A stretch of DNA of 64,000 nt from Fagopyrum homotropicum (taxonomy: Eukaryota > Streptophyta > Magnoliopsida > Caryophyllales > Polygonaceae), in assembly GCA_033239125.1 (NCBI GenBank), contig BSWB01000003.1, positions 135,817,820 through 135,881,819 of the forward strand, read 5' to 3'. A program made the position numbers and the translations under genes. Under the pieces are notes generated by a model. The model made no database searches. It saw nothing but the letters and a program-made list of their open reading frames with translations, and had not been told where the DNA came from. How positions within the stretch are numbered: position 1 is the first letter of the stretch; each line of letters starts with the position of its first letter. Positions 63,680 through 64,000 of this stretch are shown piece by piece.

Positions 63680-64000
63680 TGATAACACGATTTATAACAT
63701 AGTTTTAGGTGTACATTTAGATAGAATTCTCGCTCATTCATGCATGATCTAGCATTAGTTCAAGACGTTTTGCACCCAATTCACATATTTTGTCGAGATA
63801 GACGTCTACACGGACTTGTGCGCGTTTTGTAGGTATTACGGGAAGTTTAGGAGCTTAAACGATCCTTTTGAGGATCGTTCATTTAGATGACACACCCTCG
63901 GACTCATTAGGACACAAGCCAAGGGCTGAGGAGGACTCATGGAACCTTGCCAACACAAGCCATGCACCAAATCACAACTTAATGATTCAAGGCGGAGTTT
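63680..64000 (+). repeat. Element G 3' LTR, first part
   Basis: It begins TGATAACACG and follows the C LTR with moderate divergence; it is cut by the window end. Confidence 0.87.

Larger units (their letters stand above)
59784..64000 (+). mobile_element. Element G: 5'-truncated Athila-type element
   Basis: It begins abruptly inside RT, a few codons before the catalytic FMDD, and continues through RNase H, integrase, double hairpin, 3' UTR, pre-PPT hairpin and the start of its 3' LTR (63680), which runs off the window. There is no 5' LTR, primer site, gag or protease on the left. Its 3' UTR and LTR start match element C (TGATAACACGATTTAT), so it belongs to the autonomous relatives of C. It has no third ORF. 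Confidence 0.9.

Overview
This window is plant nuclear DNA made almost entirely of LTR retrotransposons nested inside one another, as in the pericentromeric heterochromatin of a flowering plant (probably a eudicot). The signs are tRNA-Asp-type and tRNA-Met-type primer binding sites, Athila-type Ty3/gypsy elements, a chromodomain-bearing Ty3 chromovirus, a Ty1/copia element and a decayed plant GDSL esterase/lipase fragment. I cannot name the species. I found no intact host gene, tRNA, rRNA or CRISPR array.

Layout. Positions 1-1903 are host DNA with a GDSL-lipase relic (725-1130). One Ty1/copia element on the minus strand runs from 1904 to 59577; it would be only about 4.6 kb without its insertions. 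Three elements interrupt it. (1) Element A, Athila-type, minus, 3002-27600, target duplication GCTAT/ACTAT, is itself interrupted by Athila-type element B, plus, 9183-22390, perfect duplication GTGCA. (2) Solo LTR H, minus, 28721-37085, duplication GTTGG, is interrupted by the short non-autonomous element C, plus, 28897-35456, duplication AAGAT. (3) Chromovirus D, plus, 38226-58312, duplication AGAGA, is interrupted by Athila-type element F, minus, 41942-53356, duplication GAGAT. After a short host stretch comes G, a 5'-truncated Athila-type element on the plus strand (59784 to beyond the window end). The target duplications and the resumption of broken reading frames across the insertions fix the order of events: copia first; then A, H and D; then B, C and F.

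How the parts work. B and F share one plan: LTR, tRNA-Asp primer site, gag-protease-(RT-RNase H)-integrase in one frame, a structured spacer, a third ORF in the env position, a long conserved 3' UTR, a hairpin, the polypurine tract and the LTR. F has lost RT and RNase H but keeps one uninterrupted 1.37-1.38 kaa gag-protease-integrase frame and nearly identical LTRs, so it was probably mobilised by RT supplied in trans. C is smaller: its only ORF joins a gag-like coiled coil to a relic of the integrase core, and its 3' half matches G, its likely autonomous relative.

The least explained signal is a system of short GC-rich palindromes that recur in clusters in the LTRs, untranslated regions and protein linkers of these elements. 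The core is family-specific: CCGCCCCTGCGG in A and D, CCACGGCCGTGG in B, C and H, CCTCGGTCGAGG in F. Many copies sit inside copy-specific complementary arms, so the hairpin is conserved while the arm sequence changes. Separately, the Athila-type elements share small RNA-like hairpins at fixed places: after pol, before the polypurine tract and in U5. Several of these show compensatory base changes.
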